From Amniculibacterium aquaticum (GTDB lineage Bacteria > Bacteroidota > Bacteroidia > Flavobacteriales > Weeksellaceae), in the NCBI RefSeq assembly GCF_003852705.1, contig NZ_REFA01000005.1, forward strand, positions 53,368 through 117,367: a stretch of DNA of 64,000 bases. The letters run 5' to 3'. Shown here piece after piece: positions 1 through 9,765 of the stretch. Numbering within the stretch: position 1 is the stretch's first letter; each line of letters starts with the position of its first letter. The translations under genes and the position numbers were made by a program. The notes under the pieces were generated by a model. The model was not told the DNA's origin. It made no database searches and saw only the letters and a list, made by a program, of their open reading frames with translations.

Positions 1-397
1 CTTTTCTTACAAAAACATCGTCCAATTTCAGTTTTGGCACTTCTGCTCTTACCACATCAAAGACATACGATGTAATTTGGCTTTCAGGAAATTCCAATTT
101 ATAATAGGCATCTGCTACTTGATCTCGAATGACCTGATACTGCACAGAAACTTTCATCTTCAAGAAAACATTGTCCAAAGTTTTGGTGTCTATCATGACA
201 TCCAATTGTTGAATTCTAAGGTTCATTCTTTTAGAAATCTGATCGATGTACGGGATTTTCAGTTGCAGACCTGCATGTCGAACCGAGTGAAACTTCCCTA
301 ATCGTTCTACAATAGCAGCAGTTGCTTGTTTTACGATAAAAAATGAGGCAAAAAGTGTGACCAGCCCCAAAAATAATAGTACTCCTAAAAACGCCAT
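1..397 (-). CDS. SPFH/band 7 (stomatin-like) membrane protein, C-terminus beyond the left edge
   Basis: The gene begins at the ATG at 395-397 and reads left off the window, so only the first 132 codons are present. The start encodes a hydrophobic N-terminal anchor (about residues 3-22), then a band 7 domain with the typical run IVERLGKFHSVRHAGL and a segment resembling HIR/QmcA-type SPFH proteins (about residues 30-130). Proteins of this family form membrane-associated oligomers that organise microdomains or modulate proteases; the substrate cannot be told from sequence. No full open frame is visible because the stop lies outside. The family assignment is firm, the exact subfamily less so. 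Confidence 0.85.
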   Translation of the reverse strand, partial: MAFLGVLLFLGLVTLFASFFIVKQATAAIVERLGKFHSVRHAGLQLKIPYIDQISKRMNLRIQQLDVMIDTKTLDNVFLKMKVSVQYQVIRDQVADAYYKLEFPESQITSYVFDVVRAEVPKLKLDDVFVRK

Positions 398-428
398 AAT
401 TTTTTTATTTTTTTGTGTTAATTTATTA

Positions 429-619
429 GAACCTGTTTAAACTTTATCGAAATATTTATTTTTAATCATTTTTGTATTTCTTATCTATTTTTTCGTTTTC
501 TTTTCAGCGTATTTTCTCTTTTAATTTCTTGTTTTAGCCCGCTAAAACTTCGAATTTTAAATAGAAAATCCATCTAAAAACACCTACAAAGAAATGAGAC
601 ACAAAATGTAAACAGACTC
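429..619. mobile_element. MITE-like element, full-length copy 1 (191 bp)
   Basis: The element begins GAACCTGTTTAAAC and ends GTAAACAGACTC, which are imperfect terminal inverted repeats. It carries an internal hairpin (GTTTTAG, CCCG, CTAAAAC) and no ORF. It is exactly as long as the copy at 58263-58453 and shares the core AGCGTATTTT...TTTTAGCCCGCTAAAACTTC. TTA flanks it on both sides (426-428 and 620-622), a possible 3-bp target duplication. It fills most of the gap between the SPFH gene and dgt. Confidence 0.75.
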
Positions 620-669
620 TTATTCGAAATGGAAAGATACAAATAAAAACCGTTCGGAAAAGATTTTTT

Positions 670-2031
670 TTACATGGTCATTCCAATATCAATCCCTTTA
701 ATTTTTCTGTACAAATCGGTTGCAAAATTATCCGTCATACCGGAAACGAAATCCAATACTCCCAATACTTTTTGGTAAACCGTGCCCTGATCATAATGAA
801 ATTGAGAAGGCATTAATTGTAAGGCTTTCTTCTCATAACTTTTCCTGTCGTCTTTATTTTTGATAACCGGTGGTATAAAATGATTGAGCAACTCGTACAT
901 GACATTGTACCCGGCGTTCTCTATCTCTACCACCGAACGGTGGTTGTATATTTTGGAGATGGAGAATTGTTCGATCTCGCTAAGAGATGGGCTGGATTGT
1001 TTAACCGTATCAATCAGACCGATGTTGTGCGTGCCGTTTACAATACTTTCAAAGTGTTTTTTGTACAAATCCATTCCCGAAACGATAAGAGAGCCAATAA
1101 GTTTGGCTCGGAGGTACGATATTTTTTCGTTTGAATTTTGCATAGAACAAAGTTTCTGTTCTATCCTTTTCATGTCGTCGCTCGTGGTTTGGTTGATGAC
1201 TTCTAAAAACAACGATTCGCAATCGTGAGTAGATATAATGCCCAATCTGTGAGCATCTTCCATATCGATAATGTTGTAGCAAATATCGTCTGCCATCTCT
1301 ACCAACCAAACGAAGGGATTTCTCTTATAGATCAAGGGTTCTTCGCTTTCAATCGATAGGGCTGTTTGACTTGCTATTTTCTTAAAAGTTTCTTTTTCAT
1401 TTTGGAAAAAACCAAATTTCTTTCTGTTGATTGCTCCTTTTTTCTTTGCAATAGCCTCACAAGGATATTTGGCAATACTGGACAAGGTAGAAAAAGTAAG
1501 TTGTACACCGCCTTCATCTTTACCATTTTGTTGATGTGTTAAAACTCTGATGGCATTCGCATTTCCTTCGAAATTTATAAGATCGGCCCATTCTTTATCC
1601 GTGAAAAAAAACTTCAGCTCCGATTGATTTTTCTCAAAATAAGAAGCAATGGCATCTTCACCGGAATGTCCAAAGGCAGGATTTCCAACATCATGACAGA
1701 GACAGGCTGCCGCAACGACAGATTGCAAATCGTAAAGATAAAATTGCAACGACTCTGGACTTAGGTAATTTTCATACTCTTTTTGAATAAACTCACCAGC
1801 CAAACTTCCCAAACTCCTCCCCACAGAAGAGACCTCGAGGGAATGCGTAAGTCTATTGTGCACAAAGACACTTCCCGGTAGCGGAAAAACCTGAGTTTTA
1901 TTTTGCAATCTTCTGAAAGCGGAAGAAAAAATGAGCCTGTCAAAATCCCTCTGAAAATCTGTTCTGGACACTTTTCTCGGGCTGTGATCTCCTGTTCTTT
2001 GGTTGGTGTATAAATGATTAAGTTGTTCCAT
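670..2031 (-). CDS. dgt: dGTPase / deoxynucleoside triphosphate triphosphohydrolase
   Basis: An HD-domain enzyme that hydrolyses dGTP (in some homologues other dNTPs) to the nucleoside and tripphosphate, tuning dNTP pools in the cytosol. The N-terminus has the family run RDFDRLIFSSAFRRLQNKTQ. Metal ligands are visible as His63 (NRLTHSLEV) and the HD pair near 113-114 in CHDVGNPAFGHSGE. The protein is 453 aa, normal for the family. A start six codons upstream (2049) is open, but MEQLNHLYTNQRTGD from the ATG at 2031 matches the usual N-terminus. It stands alone; the gap to gcvP is about 200 nt. Confidence 0.93.
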   Translation of the reverse strand: MEQLNHLYTNQRTGDHSPRKVSRTDFQRDFDRLIFSSAFRRLQNKTQVFPLPGSVFVHNRLTHSLEVSSVGRSLGSLAGEFIQKEYENYLSPESLQFYLYDLQSVVAAACLCHDVGNPAFGHSGEDAIASYFEKNQSELKFFFTDKEWADLINFEGNANAIRVLTHQQNGKDEGGVQLTFSTLSSIAKYPCEAIAKKKGAINRKKFGFFQNEKETFKKIASQTALSIESEEPLIYKRNPFVWLVEMADDICYNIIDMEDAHRLGIISTHDCESLFLEVINQTTSDDMKRIEQKLCSMQNSNEKISYLRAKLIGSLIVSGMDLYKKHFESIVNGTHNIGLIDTVKQSSPSLSEIEQFSISKIYNHRSVVEIENAGYNVMYELLNHFIPPVIKNKDDRKSYEKKALQLMPSQFHYDQGTVYQKVLGVLDFVSGMTDNFATDLYRKIKGIDIGMTM

Positions 2032-2191
2032 AATATAAAATACAATCATCGGTAGATCTTGTACAATACCGATGGAAATAAGGATATCAAAAGTAAGACA
2101 ACCTCTCTATACTTACAAATTAGTTCTACAATAATTCATAAATGTATTCCTAAAAAATTTTAACCTCTTTTATTACTTCTAAACACAAACA

Positions 2192-2216
2192 AAAAAATCC
2201 CGATTGCTCGGGATTT
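2192..2216 (-). terminator. Rho-independent terminator of gcvP
   Basis: On the minus strand the sequence reads AATCCCGAGCAATCGGGATT followed by a run of T: stem TCCCGA/TCGGGA, short loop, seven T. It lies 22 nt after the gcvP stop. Confidence 0.9.
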
Positions 2217-2238
2217 TCTATTATTATTTGATTGAAAA

Positions 2239-5097
2239 TTACATGTAAGCTTCAATAGGTTCGCAGGTACAAACCAAGTTTCTATCTCCGTAGGCTTCAT
2301 CGATTCTAGAAACGGTTGCAAAGAATTTGTGATCTCTAACCCAATCCAAAGGATAGGCTGCTTTTTCTCTGCTGTACGGCTTGTCCCAAGCATCAGAAAT
2401 AACCAATTGTTCGGTATGCGGTGCGTTCTTCAATACATTATTTGCAGCATCTGCTTCACCGTTTATTACTTCATCAATTTCTTTTTTGATGTTGATCAAA
2501 GCTTCAGCAAATCTATCGATTTCGGCTTTGCTTTCCGATTCAGTAGGTTCTATCATCAAAGTACCTGCCACTGGGAAAGATACTGTTGGTGCATGGTAAC
2601 CGTAATCCATCAATCTTTTCGCAACATCTGCCACTTCAATACCAATTGATTTGAACTGACGGAAATCTACGATACACTCGTGAGCCACTCTTCCGTTTTC
2701 ATTAGCATAAAGAATTGGGAAATGTTCTGACAATACTTCTTTCAAATAATTGGCATTCAAAATAGCATGAGCCGTAGATTTCATCAATCCTTCAGTACCC
2801 AACATTTTGATATACGCATACGAGATGTTTTGTACCAAAGAAGATCCGTAAGGAGCTGCAGAAATCGCATCGATAGCAGTTTCTTCTCCAATTTTGATGT
2901 TCGGGTTAGATGGCAAGAACGGAACCAAATGTGCCGCAACACAGATAGGCCCAACTCCAGGTCCACCTCCACCGTGAGGGATTGCGAAAGTCTTGTGTAA
3001 GTTAAGGTGACAAACATCTGCTCCGATATTTCCTGGACTTGTAAATCCAACTTGGGCATTCATGTTAGCACCATCCATATATACTTGACCTCCGTTATCG
3101 TGAATTAGTTTTGTAATTTCCTTGATATTGGCATCAAAGAAACCGTAAGTGGATGGGTAAGTAATCATCACACACGATAGGTTGTCTTTGTGCTGTTCTG
3201 CTTTGGCTTTCAAATCTTCAAAATCAATTTCTCCATTTTCAAGATTTTTAACCACCACCACTTTCAATCCTGCCAATACTGCAGAAGCCGGGTTGGTTCC
3301 GTGTGCAGATTGAGGAATCAAAACGACATTTCTATGTCCTTCATTTTTGGATTTTTGGAATTCTCTGATGACCATTAACCCGGCATATTCACCTTGAGCA
3401 CCTGAATTGGGTTGAAGAGAAGTACCCGCAAAACCGGTAATTTCTGCTAAATCTTTTTCCAATTCGGCAATCATCGTTTGATATCCTTTTGCTTGATCTA
3501 CAGGTACAAATGGGTGAACACCACCCCATTCTGCCCATGACAACGGTAACATTTCAGCTGCAGCATTCAGCTTCATGGTACAAGAACCAAGAGAAATCAT
3601 GGAATGCGTAAGAGAAAGGTCTTTTCTTTCCAATCTCTTGATGTATCTCATCAATTCGGTTTCTGTGTGGTATTTTTTGAAAACATCATCGGTCAGGATG
3701 GCATCTCTTCTCAACATTTCTGTTGGAATGCTTGTTTTATCTTCTAGAACAAGTGCAACTGTTGCTTGATCTTTAAACGAAGCCAAAGCAGCAACCAATT
3801 TTTCTAATTTGGCCACAGAAGTTGTTTCGTCCAAAGCGATGCTTACAAAATCGGTTGTGAAATAGTTAAGGTTGATTTCATTTTCTTCCATTTTAGCTTT
3901 TAACAATTGCTTGTCAATCTCGTTCATTTTAATGGAAACGGTATCAAAAATTGTTTGATCTACCACATCATACCCCAAAGCCGTTGCTGCAGTTTTCAAC
4001 GCATTGGCTTTTGCATGAACCTGATCTGCAATATATTGTAGTCCAGATGCACCGTGATAAACACAGTACATACCTGCCATTACGGCCAATAAAACTTGGG
4101 CTGTACAAATGTTAGAAGTTGCTTTTTCTCTTTTGATGTGTTGCTCTCTGGTTTGTAGAGCCATTCTTAGTGCTCTCCTACCGTACATGTCTTGAGAAAC
4201 CCCGATAATTCTTCCCGGAATATCTCTTTTATAATCTTCTTTACAAGTGAAGAATGCAGCGTGAGGTCCACCGTAACCCATTGGGATACCAAATTTCTGG
4301 GTTGTACCAACAGCACAATCTGCACCTAGATCTGCAGGAGATTTTAATTTAACCAAAGCCAAAGGATCACAAGCAAGTGCTACTTGCAAAGACAATTCTT
4401 TGTATTTTTTAATAATTTCAGTATAATCGACTACAACACCATTTTTACCAGGGTATTGCAATAAAACACCGAAGAATGTAGCATCCAATTCCATTGAATT
4501 GAAGTCTCCTACTACGATGTCGATGTCCAAACCATCCGCTTTTGTCATAAGAACCGCTATGGTCTGTGGCAACACCAAATCCGAAACAAAAAACTTATTG
4601 GCGTTGGATTTTTTTTGATCTTTGGATCTGTTGCTGAAGAACATGTGCATTGCTTCTGCAGCTGCCGTACTTTCGTCCAGCAAAGAGGCATTAGCCAAAG
4701 GCAATCCTGTAAGGTTAGAAACCACCGTTTGGAAATTCAATAGAGCCTCCAATCTACCTTGTGCTATTTCTGCTTGGTAAGGTGTATAAGCCGTGTACCA
4801 GCTTGGGTTTTCAAAAATATTTCTTTGAATGGCTGCCGGTAAAATAGTTCCGAAATATCCAAATCCGATATAATTATCGTACAATTTATTTTGTGAAGCC
4901 AAATCTTTGGAATGAGCAAGCATTTCATATTCGGATAGAGGTGCCGAGATCTCCAAATCCTTTTCCAAACGGATGGATCCAGGAATGGTTTGGCTAACTA
5001 ACTCATCGATTGAATTTACTCCAATTCGTTTCAACATAGCCTCTGTATCGGCTTGTGAAAGGGAAATGTGACGGTTCACAAATTGTTGTGTGTTCAT
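2239..5097 (-). CDS. gcvP: Glycine dehydrogenase (aminomethyl-transferring), P protein of glycine cleavage
   Basis: A PLP enzyme that decarboxylates glycine and passes the aminomethyl group to the lipoylated H protein. It is a fused, homodimeric P protein of 952 aa, with both halves (GcvPA-like and GcvPB-like) in one chain. The C-terminal half carries the PLP-binding lysine at about residue 702 in HLNLHKTFAIPHGGGGPG. The start MNTQQFVNRHISLS fits family N-termini. gcvT is at 33.7 kb and no gcvH is in the window, so the system is dispersed. An inverted repeat in the 90-nt gap upstream (5140-5163) may be part of its control region. Confidence 0.97.
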   Translation of the reverse strand: MNTQQFVNRHISLSQADTEAMLKRIGVNSIDELVSQTIPGSIRLEKDLEISAPLSEYEMLAHSKDLASQNKLYDNYIGFGYFGTILPAAIQRNIFENPSWYTAYTPYQAEIAQGRLEALLNFQTVVSNLTGLPLANASLLDESTAAAEAMHMFFSNRSKDQKKSNANKFFVSDLVLPQTIAVLMTKADGLDIDIVVGDFNSMELDATFFGVLLQYPGKNGVVVDYTEIIKKYKELSLQVALACDPLALVKLKSPADLGADCAVGTTQKFGIPMGYGGPHAAFFTCKEDYKRDIPGRIIGVSQDMYGRRALRMALQTREQHIKREKATSNICTAQVLLAVMAGMYCVYHGASGLQYIADQVHAKANALKTAATALGYDVVDQTIFDTVSIKMNEIDKQLLKAKMEENEINLNYFTTDFVSIALDETTSVAKLEKLVAALASFKDQATVALVLEDKTSIPTEMLRRDAILTDDVFKKYHTETELMRYIKRLERKDLSLTHSMISLGSCTMKLNAAAEMLPLSWAEWGGVHPFVPVDQAKGYQTMIAELEKDLAEITGFAGTSLQPNSGAQGEYAGLMVIREFQKSKNEGHRNVVLIPQSAHGTNPASAVLAGLKVVVVKNLENGEIDFEDLKAKAEQHKDNLSCVMITYPSTYGFFDANIKEITKLIHDNGGQVYMDGANMNAQVGFTSPGNIGADVCHLNLHKTFAIPHGGGGPGVGPICVAAHLVPFLPSNPNIKIGEETAIDAISAAPYGSSLVQNISYAYIKMLGTEGLMKSTAHAILNANYLKEVLSEHFPILYANENGRVAHECIVDFRQFKSIGIEVADVAKRLMDYGYHAPTVSFPVAGTLMIEPTESESKAEIDRFAEALINIKKEIDEVINGEADAANNVLKNAPHTEQLVISDAWDKPYSREKAAYPLDWVRDHKFFATVSRIDEAYGDRNLVCTCEPIEAYM

Positions 5098-5139
5098 ATT
5101 TTTTTATTAGATTTTATACGAAAAATTGAAAGCGTAAAA

Positions 5140-5163
5140 GTACAATTTTTTGCATAATTGTAC
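5140..5163. promoter_or_regulatory. Inverted repeat upstream of gcvP, possible operator
   Basis: GTACAATT and AATTGTAC are perfect 8-bp half-sites separated by 8 nt, about 43 nt upstream of the gcvP ATG. A TACTTTTA sequence, close to a Bacteroidota -7 box, starts inside one half-site on the minus strand. It could be bound by a regulator of glycine catabolism. This is inference from symmetry and position only. Confidence 0.35.
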
Positions 5164-5187
5164 AACGCAGTTTGTTGAGTTAAAATT

Positions 5188-5832
5188 TTAGCTAAAACAG
5201 TTTTTAACCACAATTAGCAGAATGAGTATCACAAGTAAAGCTTTTACCAAAACCACAAAATCCATTGTTTTTTTTCTGACAGGATTTTTCATGGTATCTG
5301 TGGCCTCGAAGTCTTGTTTTTCTTCGACAATTTCAGTTTCTCCAGGAAGCATTTCTAGAATACTAATCCCTTTTACCACCGATTTATTCAGTAAAGAGTT
5401 GGTTGCCTGAAGCACCACATGAAACTGTCCGTCTTTGAATTCTGTTATTTTAAAACTCCGTTCTCCATAGGATTTTTCCAATCCAAAAGGCAGAATTTTA
5501 ACCACATCGGCATTGTGTGTTTGCCATTTTAGGTGAATGGTATCTCCTTTCTTAGCACGAACTTTACTGGAAGAAAAAGAACGAATATAGGGAGGCTGGC
5601 TGGATCTTTTACTTCGTTGTTGATGTCCAAAATCTTGATCGTAAAATCTTCTTTTTTCGGGATCGCTCAACACATCATAAGCTTCTTGAATTTCCATAAA
5701 ACGAGCTTCGAAAAAAGGATCGTTATCGTTTTTATCAGGATGATATTTTAAAGATAATTTCCGATATGCTTTCCGTATATCCTCCTCAGTTGCTGTATGT
5801 TTTATCCCTAGAAAATAGTAATAATCTTTCAA
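5188..5832 (-). CDS. Membrane-anchored J-domain (DnaJ-like, class III Hsp40) protein
   Basis: Residues 1-65 are a canonical J domain with the HPD motif at 31-33 (LKYHPDKND) and the end signature [14 protein letters not shown]. There is no Gly/Phe-rich region, zinc finger or DnaJ C-terminal domain. The middle (about 80-160) looks beta-rich and is not recognised. Residues about 191-211 form one transmembrane helix at the extreme C-terminus. The likely role is to recruit DnaK to a membrane site. It lies between gcvP and purL on the same strand, with a terminator of purL in front of it. Confidence 0.85.
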   Translation of the reverse strand: MKDYYYFLGIKHTATEEDIRKAYRKLSLKYHPDKNDNDPFFEARFMEIQEAYDVLSDPEKRRFYDQDFGHQQRSKRSSQPPYIRSFSSSKVRAKKGDTIHLKWQTHNADVVKILPFGLEKSYGERSFKITEFKDGQFHVVLQATNSLLNKSVVKGISILEMLPGETEIVEEKQDFEATDTMKNPVRKKTMDFVVLVKALLVILILLIVVKNCFS

Positions 5833-5875
5833 AATTTATGATTTATAAAGGATTATGATCCGGTCCAACTTTGTT

Positions 5876-5912
5876 AAAAAATCCCTGTCGACCATAGGCT
5901 GACCGACAGGGT
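5876..5912 (-). terminator. Rho-independent terminator of purL
   Basis: The minus strand shows the stem CCCTGTCG/CGACAGGG with a 13-nt loop followed by ATTTTTT, just after the purL stop at 5920. It separates purL from the J-domain gene. Confidence 0.9.
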
Positions 5913-5919
5913 TAAATTG

Positions 5920-8900
5920 TTATTTAAAATACTCCACTCCGTTTTTGAAGATGTTGTGGTAATTGGCCGATGGAATATTTTTGAACAATCCGTCAGAGAA
6001 TCGTTCAGGATGTCCCATTCTACCGTATATTTTACCACTTTCGCTGGTAACTCCTTCTATTCCGAAAAGTGAATTGTTCGGGTTGAAAGGCATTCCGTGC
6101 GCAACATTTCCTTCAAAGTCAATGTATTGAGTAGCGATTTGTCCTTTTTTGTAAAGCTCGGTCAGCACCTCTTCAGAAGCCATAAAACGACCTTCGCCAT
6201 GAGAAATCGGAATGGTGTACACTTCGTCTTTCATCCCCTTCAACCAAGGAGAATTGTCGCTCACCACTTTCACATTCACCATTTGCGAGATGTGTCTTCC
6301 GATGGCATTGTGGGCAAGAGTTGGCGAGTTTTCGTCCAAATCTCTAATCTCGCCGTACGGCAACAATCCGGATTTTACCAAGGCTTGGAAACCGTTACAG
6401 ATCCCTAAAATCATTCCGTCTCTACCCAAAAACTCATGAACTGCATCTTTCATTTTGGCATTTTTCAACACATTCACAATGAATTTTGCAGAACCATCCG
6501 GCTCGTCACCGGCAGAGAAACCACCGGAAAATACCAAGATTTGAGATTCTTTAATTTTAGAAACCCAACGGTCGATGGACTCTTCCAAAGTATTGTGATT
6601 GATGTTGACCAAAGGCAAACTTTCTACCAAGGCACCTTCTTTTCTGAACGCATTTTTGGTTTCGAATTCACAATTTGTTCCCGGGAATACCGGAGCAAAA
6701 ACTCTAGGACTTCCTAATTTATGCGAAATGATGTTGATGGATTTTTTCTCGATTCCATTCAAGTTTTCATCCAATTCGATGTCAATTTTTCTCGGTTCTT
6801 TCGTTGGAAATAATTTTTCAAAAGTACCAAAATTAACTTCAACCAATTTTTTGATTTCAACAGTTAAATTATTGATTTTCAGACTTCCCGAATTTTCGAC
6901 TTCACCAATCAGTTGAAGTAAATTATTTTCTAGTTTTTCTGTAGTTTCAATTATTAAACCTCCTATATTTTTGGTTAATGCTAATTTATCATCGATACCA
7001 ACCGAAGCACCCAATTGGTTACCAAAAGACATCTTAGCCAATGCAACAGCTACACCGCCTTCTTTAATGGTCTTTACAGAAACCACTTTTCCGGCTTTAA
7101 TTTGAGCATGGATAAAATCGTAGATTGCAATTAAATCTTGATAATTTGGCAACCCATTTTCCTGAGTTTTATGCTGGAAATGATAGATGTAATTTCCGGC
7201 TTTTTTAAACTCTGGAGAGATCACGGTTTTCTTTTCACCATGAGCACAAGCAAAAGAAATTAAAGTTGGTGGCACATGGATGTCTTGGTAAGTTCCGCTC
7301 ATGGAGTCTTTACCTCCGATGGCTGCCAAACCAAAATTCATCTGAGCATCATAAGCACCCAAAAGCGAAGCCAAAGGCTTGCCCCATTTTTCCGGTTGGC
7401 TTCCTAATTTTTCAAAATATTCTTGGAAGCTCAAACGGATATTTCTGAACTCGCCACCCATGGCTACAATTTTCGCCACCGATTCAACAACCGCCATAGA
7501 GGCTCCTATCATGGAGTTTTGCTTAGAAACTTCCGCATCAAATCCCCAACTTGCAAAAGATACCGTTTCTACATTTTTAGCTCTAAGTACCGGGATGGCT
7601 TGTACGCTACCTTCGGTCTCAGTTAGCTGATATTTTCCTCCAAAAGGAAGTGCAACCGTAGTTCCGCCCACGGTAGAATCAAACATTTCTACCAAACCTT
7701 TTTGTGAAGCAACATTTTTATCTTTAAGAGCAGCCAAGAAATTTTCTTGGTTAAATTCTATAGCTTTCTGCTCTACCTTTTCTAGATGATTTATTTTTGC
7801 AGATTGCGTTTTGCTACAACCGCTGGTATCCAAAAATTCTCTGCTTAGATCAACAATTTTCTGACCGTTCCAGAACATTTGCATTCTGCCACTGTCGGTT
7901 ACTTTTGCAATTTCTACCGCTACAATATTTTCTTCTTTACAATATTGGATGAATTGGTCTTTGTCTTTAGCCTCGATCACCACAGCCATTCTTTCTTGAG
8001 ATTCAGAAATTGCCAATTCCGTCCCGTTCAAACCTTCATATTTTAAAGGAAGAACATCCAAATTAATTTCCAAAGAATCGGCAATTTCGCCAATAGCTAC
8101 CGAAACACCACCTGCACCAAAATCGTTGGATTTTTTGATCAGTTTCGTAACTTCTGGTTTTCTGAAAAGTCGTTGAATTTTTCTTTCTTCTACCGCATTT
8201 CCTTTCTGAACTTCAGTAGAAAGTGTATGGATAGAGGTTTCATCTTGTTCCTTAGAACTTCCGGTTGCTCCACCAACACCGTCTCTACCGGTTGCACCTC
8301 CCAAAACAATAACCACATCTCCAGCTTCGGGCTGCTCTCTTCGCACCCAATCTTTAGGTACAGCACCGGCAACAAAACCTACCTCCATTCTTTTGGCTTT
8401 GTAGCCCTCGTCATAGATTTCGGAAACATGGGTTGTTGCCAAACCAATTTGGTTACCGTAAGAAGAATATCCGTTGGCAGCTTGTTTGGTAATGGTTCTT
8501 TGTGGAAGTTTCCCTGGTAAAGCTTTAGAAATAGGCTCCAACACATCGGCAGCACCGGTTAATCTCATCGCTTGGAAAACGAAAGATCGCCCGGACAAAG
8601 GATCTCTAATCGCACCGCCTAGACAAGTGGAAGCTCCACCGAAAGGTTCAATTTCCGTTGGGTGATTGTGGGTTTCGTTTTTGAATAATAAATACCACGG
8701 TTCTTTTTTACCATCGTATTCTACTTCTATCTCTACGGTACATGCGTTGATTTCATCTGAAACCACCATGTTTTCAAGATTTCCTGTCTTCTTGAAATAT
8801 CTTGCAGAAACGGTTGCCAAATCCATCAAAGAAATTGGTTTCGCTTCTCTTCCTAAGAATTTTCTTTTTTCTAAATAATCGTTGAAAATATTTTGTAAAG

Positions 8901-9609
8901 TCGATTGAAACTGACCTTCGAAAGAAATATCTGTAAGTTCGGTTTCGAAAGTTGTGTGTCGGCAATGATCACTCCAATAGGTATCCAAAACTTTCAGTTC
9001 GGTTTCGGTAGGGTTTCTGTTTTCGGATTTAAAATAATCCTGAATCATTTGCAAATCATCAAAACCGAAGGCAAAACCATAAGAATTGTAGAAATTTTCT
9101 AATTCTTCGGTATTCCATGAGATAAATTGGTCAAAAACCACAATTGGATCTGGAGTTTCTTCCGCTGGAATTTCCAAGCGATCAAGGTTTTTCTCCTGAG
9201 ATTCAACTTTATTGATGAGTAGATTTTTTACCTCTACCAACTCATTTTCTGTAAGCCCTGTCATCTCAATCAGCTTACCACTTCTAACAGTAACTTTGTC
9301 ATTACCAGTTAGTAACGCAATACATTGTTGTGCCGAATCAGCTCTTTGATCGTACTGTCCCGGTAGAAATTCGGTTGCAAAATGCAAAGAAGTTGCAGGA
9401 TTATTGTCGTGCAAAATATCAACCACAGGATCTACAAATGTAGAATTGATGACCTTTGCAAAATCCTGATCGTCCATACCGAAGACATCATAAATATTGT
9501 AAACTTTTACCGATTCTACATTCGGTAAAATGCTTTTAATTTCGTTCAAAACTTTTGGACTTTCTACATCGAAAAGACCTCTTTTTTCTACAAAAATTCT
9601 TTTGTTCAT
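5920..9609 (-). CDS. purL: Phosphoribosylformylglycinamidine synthase (FGAM synthetase), single-chain
   Basis: Catalyses the ATP- and glutamine-dependent conversion of FGAR to FGAM, step 4 of purine synthesis. At 1229 aa it is the large form with all parts in one chain: N-terminal domain, two AIRS-type synthetase halves (TETELKVLDTYWSDHCRHTT near 205-225, KNETHNHPTEIEPFGGAST near 310), and a C-terminal class I glutaminase whose nucleophile is about Cys1071 in GICNGFQAL. Gram-positive bacteria split these into PurL, PurQ and PurS. purB follows immediately upstream on the same strand, but a terminator and REP-like repeats separate the two. Confidence 0.97.
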   Translation of the reverse strand: MNKRIFVEKRGLFDVESPKVLNEIKSILPNVESVKVYNIYDVFGMDDQDFAKVINSTFVDPVVDILHDNNPATSLHFATEFLPGQYDQRADSAQQCIALLTGNDKVTVRSGKLIEMTGLTENELVEVKNLLINKVESQEKNLDRLEIPAEETPDPIVVFDQFISWNTEELENFYNSYGFAFGFDDLQMIQDYFKSENRNPTETELKVLDTYWSDHCRHTTFETELTDISFEGQFQSTLQNIFNDYLEKRKFLGREAKPISLMDLATVSARYFKKTGNLENMVVSDEINACTVEIEVEYDGKKEPWYLLFKNETHNHPTEIEPFGGASTCLGGAIRDPLSGRSFVFQAMRLTGAADVLEPISKALPGKLPQRTITKQAANGYSSYGNQIGLATTHVSEIYDEGYKAKRMEVGFVAGAVPKDWVRREQPEAGDVVIVLGGATGRDGVGGATGSSKEQDETSIHTLSTEVQKGNAVEERKIQRLFRKPEVTKLIKKSNDFGAGGVSVAIGEIADSLEINLDVLPLKYEGLNGTELAISESQERMAVVIEAKDKDQFIQYCKEENIVAVEIAKVTDSGRMQMFWNGQKIVDLSREFLDTSGCSKTQSAKINHLEKVEQKAIEFNQENFLAALKDKNVASQKGLVEMFDSTVGGTTVALPFGGKYQLTETEGSVQAIPVLRAKNVETVSFASWGFDAEVSKQNSMIGASMAVVESVAKIVAMGGEFRNIRLSFQEYFEKLGSQPEKWGKPLASLLGAYDAQMNFGLAAIGGKDSMSGTYQDIHVPPTLISFACAHGEKKTVISPEFKKAGNYIYHFQHKTQENGLPNYQDLIAIYDFIHAQIKAGKVVSVKTIKEGGVAVALAKMSFGNQLGASVGIDDKLALTKNIGGLIIETTEKLENNLLQLIGEVENSGSLKINNLTVEIKKLVEVNFGTFEKLFPTKEPRKIDIELDENLNGIEKKSINIISHKLGSPRVFAPVFPGTNCEFETKNAFRKEGALVESLPLVNINHNTLEESIDRWVSKIKESQILVFSGGFSAGDEPDGSAKFIVNVLKNAKMKDAVHEFLGRDGMILGICNGFQALVKSGLLPYGEIRDLDENSPTLAHNAIGRHISQMVNVKVVSDNSPWLKGMKDEVYTIPISHGEGRFMASEEVLTELYKKGQIATQYIDFEGNVAHGMPFNPNNSLFGIEGVTSESGKIYGRMGHPERFSDGLFKNIPSANYHNIFKNGVEYFK

Positions 9610-9637
9610 TTTTACTAATTATTGTTTTTTTTAACAC

Positions 9638-9710
9638 AGGACTACGCCCTATACTAATGATTTCTACCATAGGACTACGCCCTATGCTAATGATTTCGCC
9701 ACTTCGTGGC
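9638..9710. repeat. REP-like doublet plus third hairpin
   Basis: A 27-nt unit, AGGACTACGCCCTATRCTAA followed by TGATTTC, occurs at 9638-9664 and 9671-9697 with a 33-nt period and one mismatch. The second unit sits in the palindrome CATAGG-N7-CCTATG. A further hairpin, GCCAC-TTC-GTGGC, follows at 9698-9710. Direct units with short hairpins are typical of REP elements mobilised by RAYT transposases; no transposase of matching sequence is in the window. Confidence 0.7.
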
Positions 9711-9730
9711 TTTATTGGTATACTTTAATT

Positions 9731-9760
9731 AAAAAAATATGCAGCCCAAAAGACTGCATA
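9731..9760 (-). terminator. Rho-independent terminator of purB
   Basis: The minus strand shows the stem TATGCAG/CTGCATA with a 9-nt loop followed by TTTTTTT, directly after the purB stop. Confidence 0.9.
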
Positions 9761-9765
9761 CTATT

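Noticed and set aside
77..301. 74-aa ORF on the plus strand at the left edge
   Set aside because: It lies antisense to the SPFH gene, whose reading frame on the minus strand is conserved and continues off the window.
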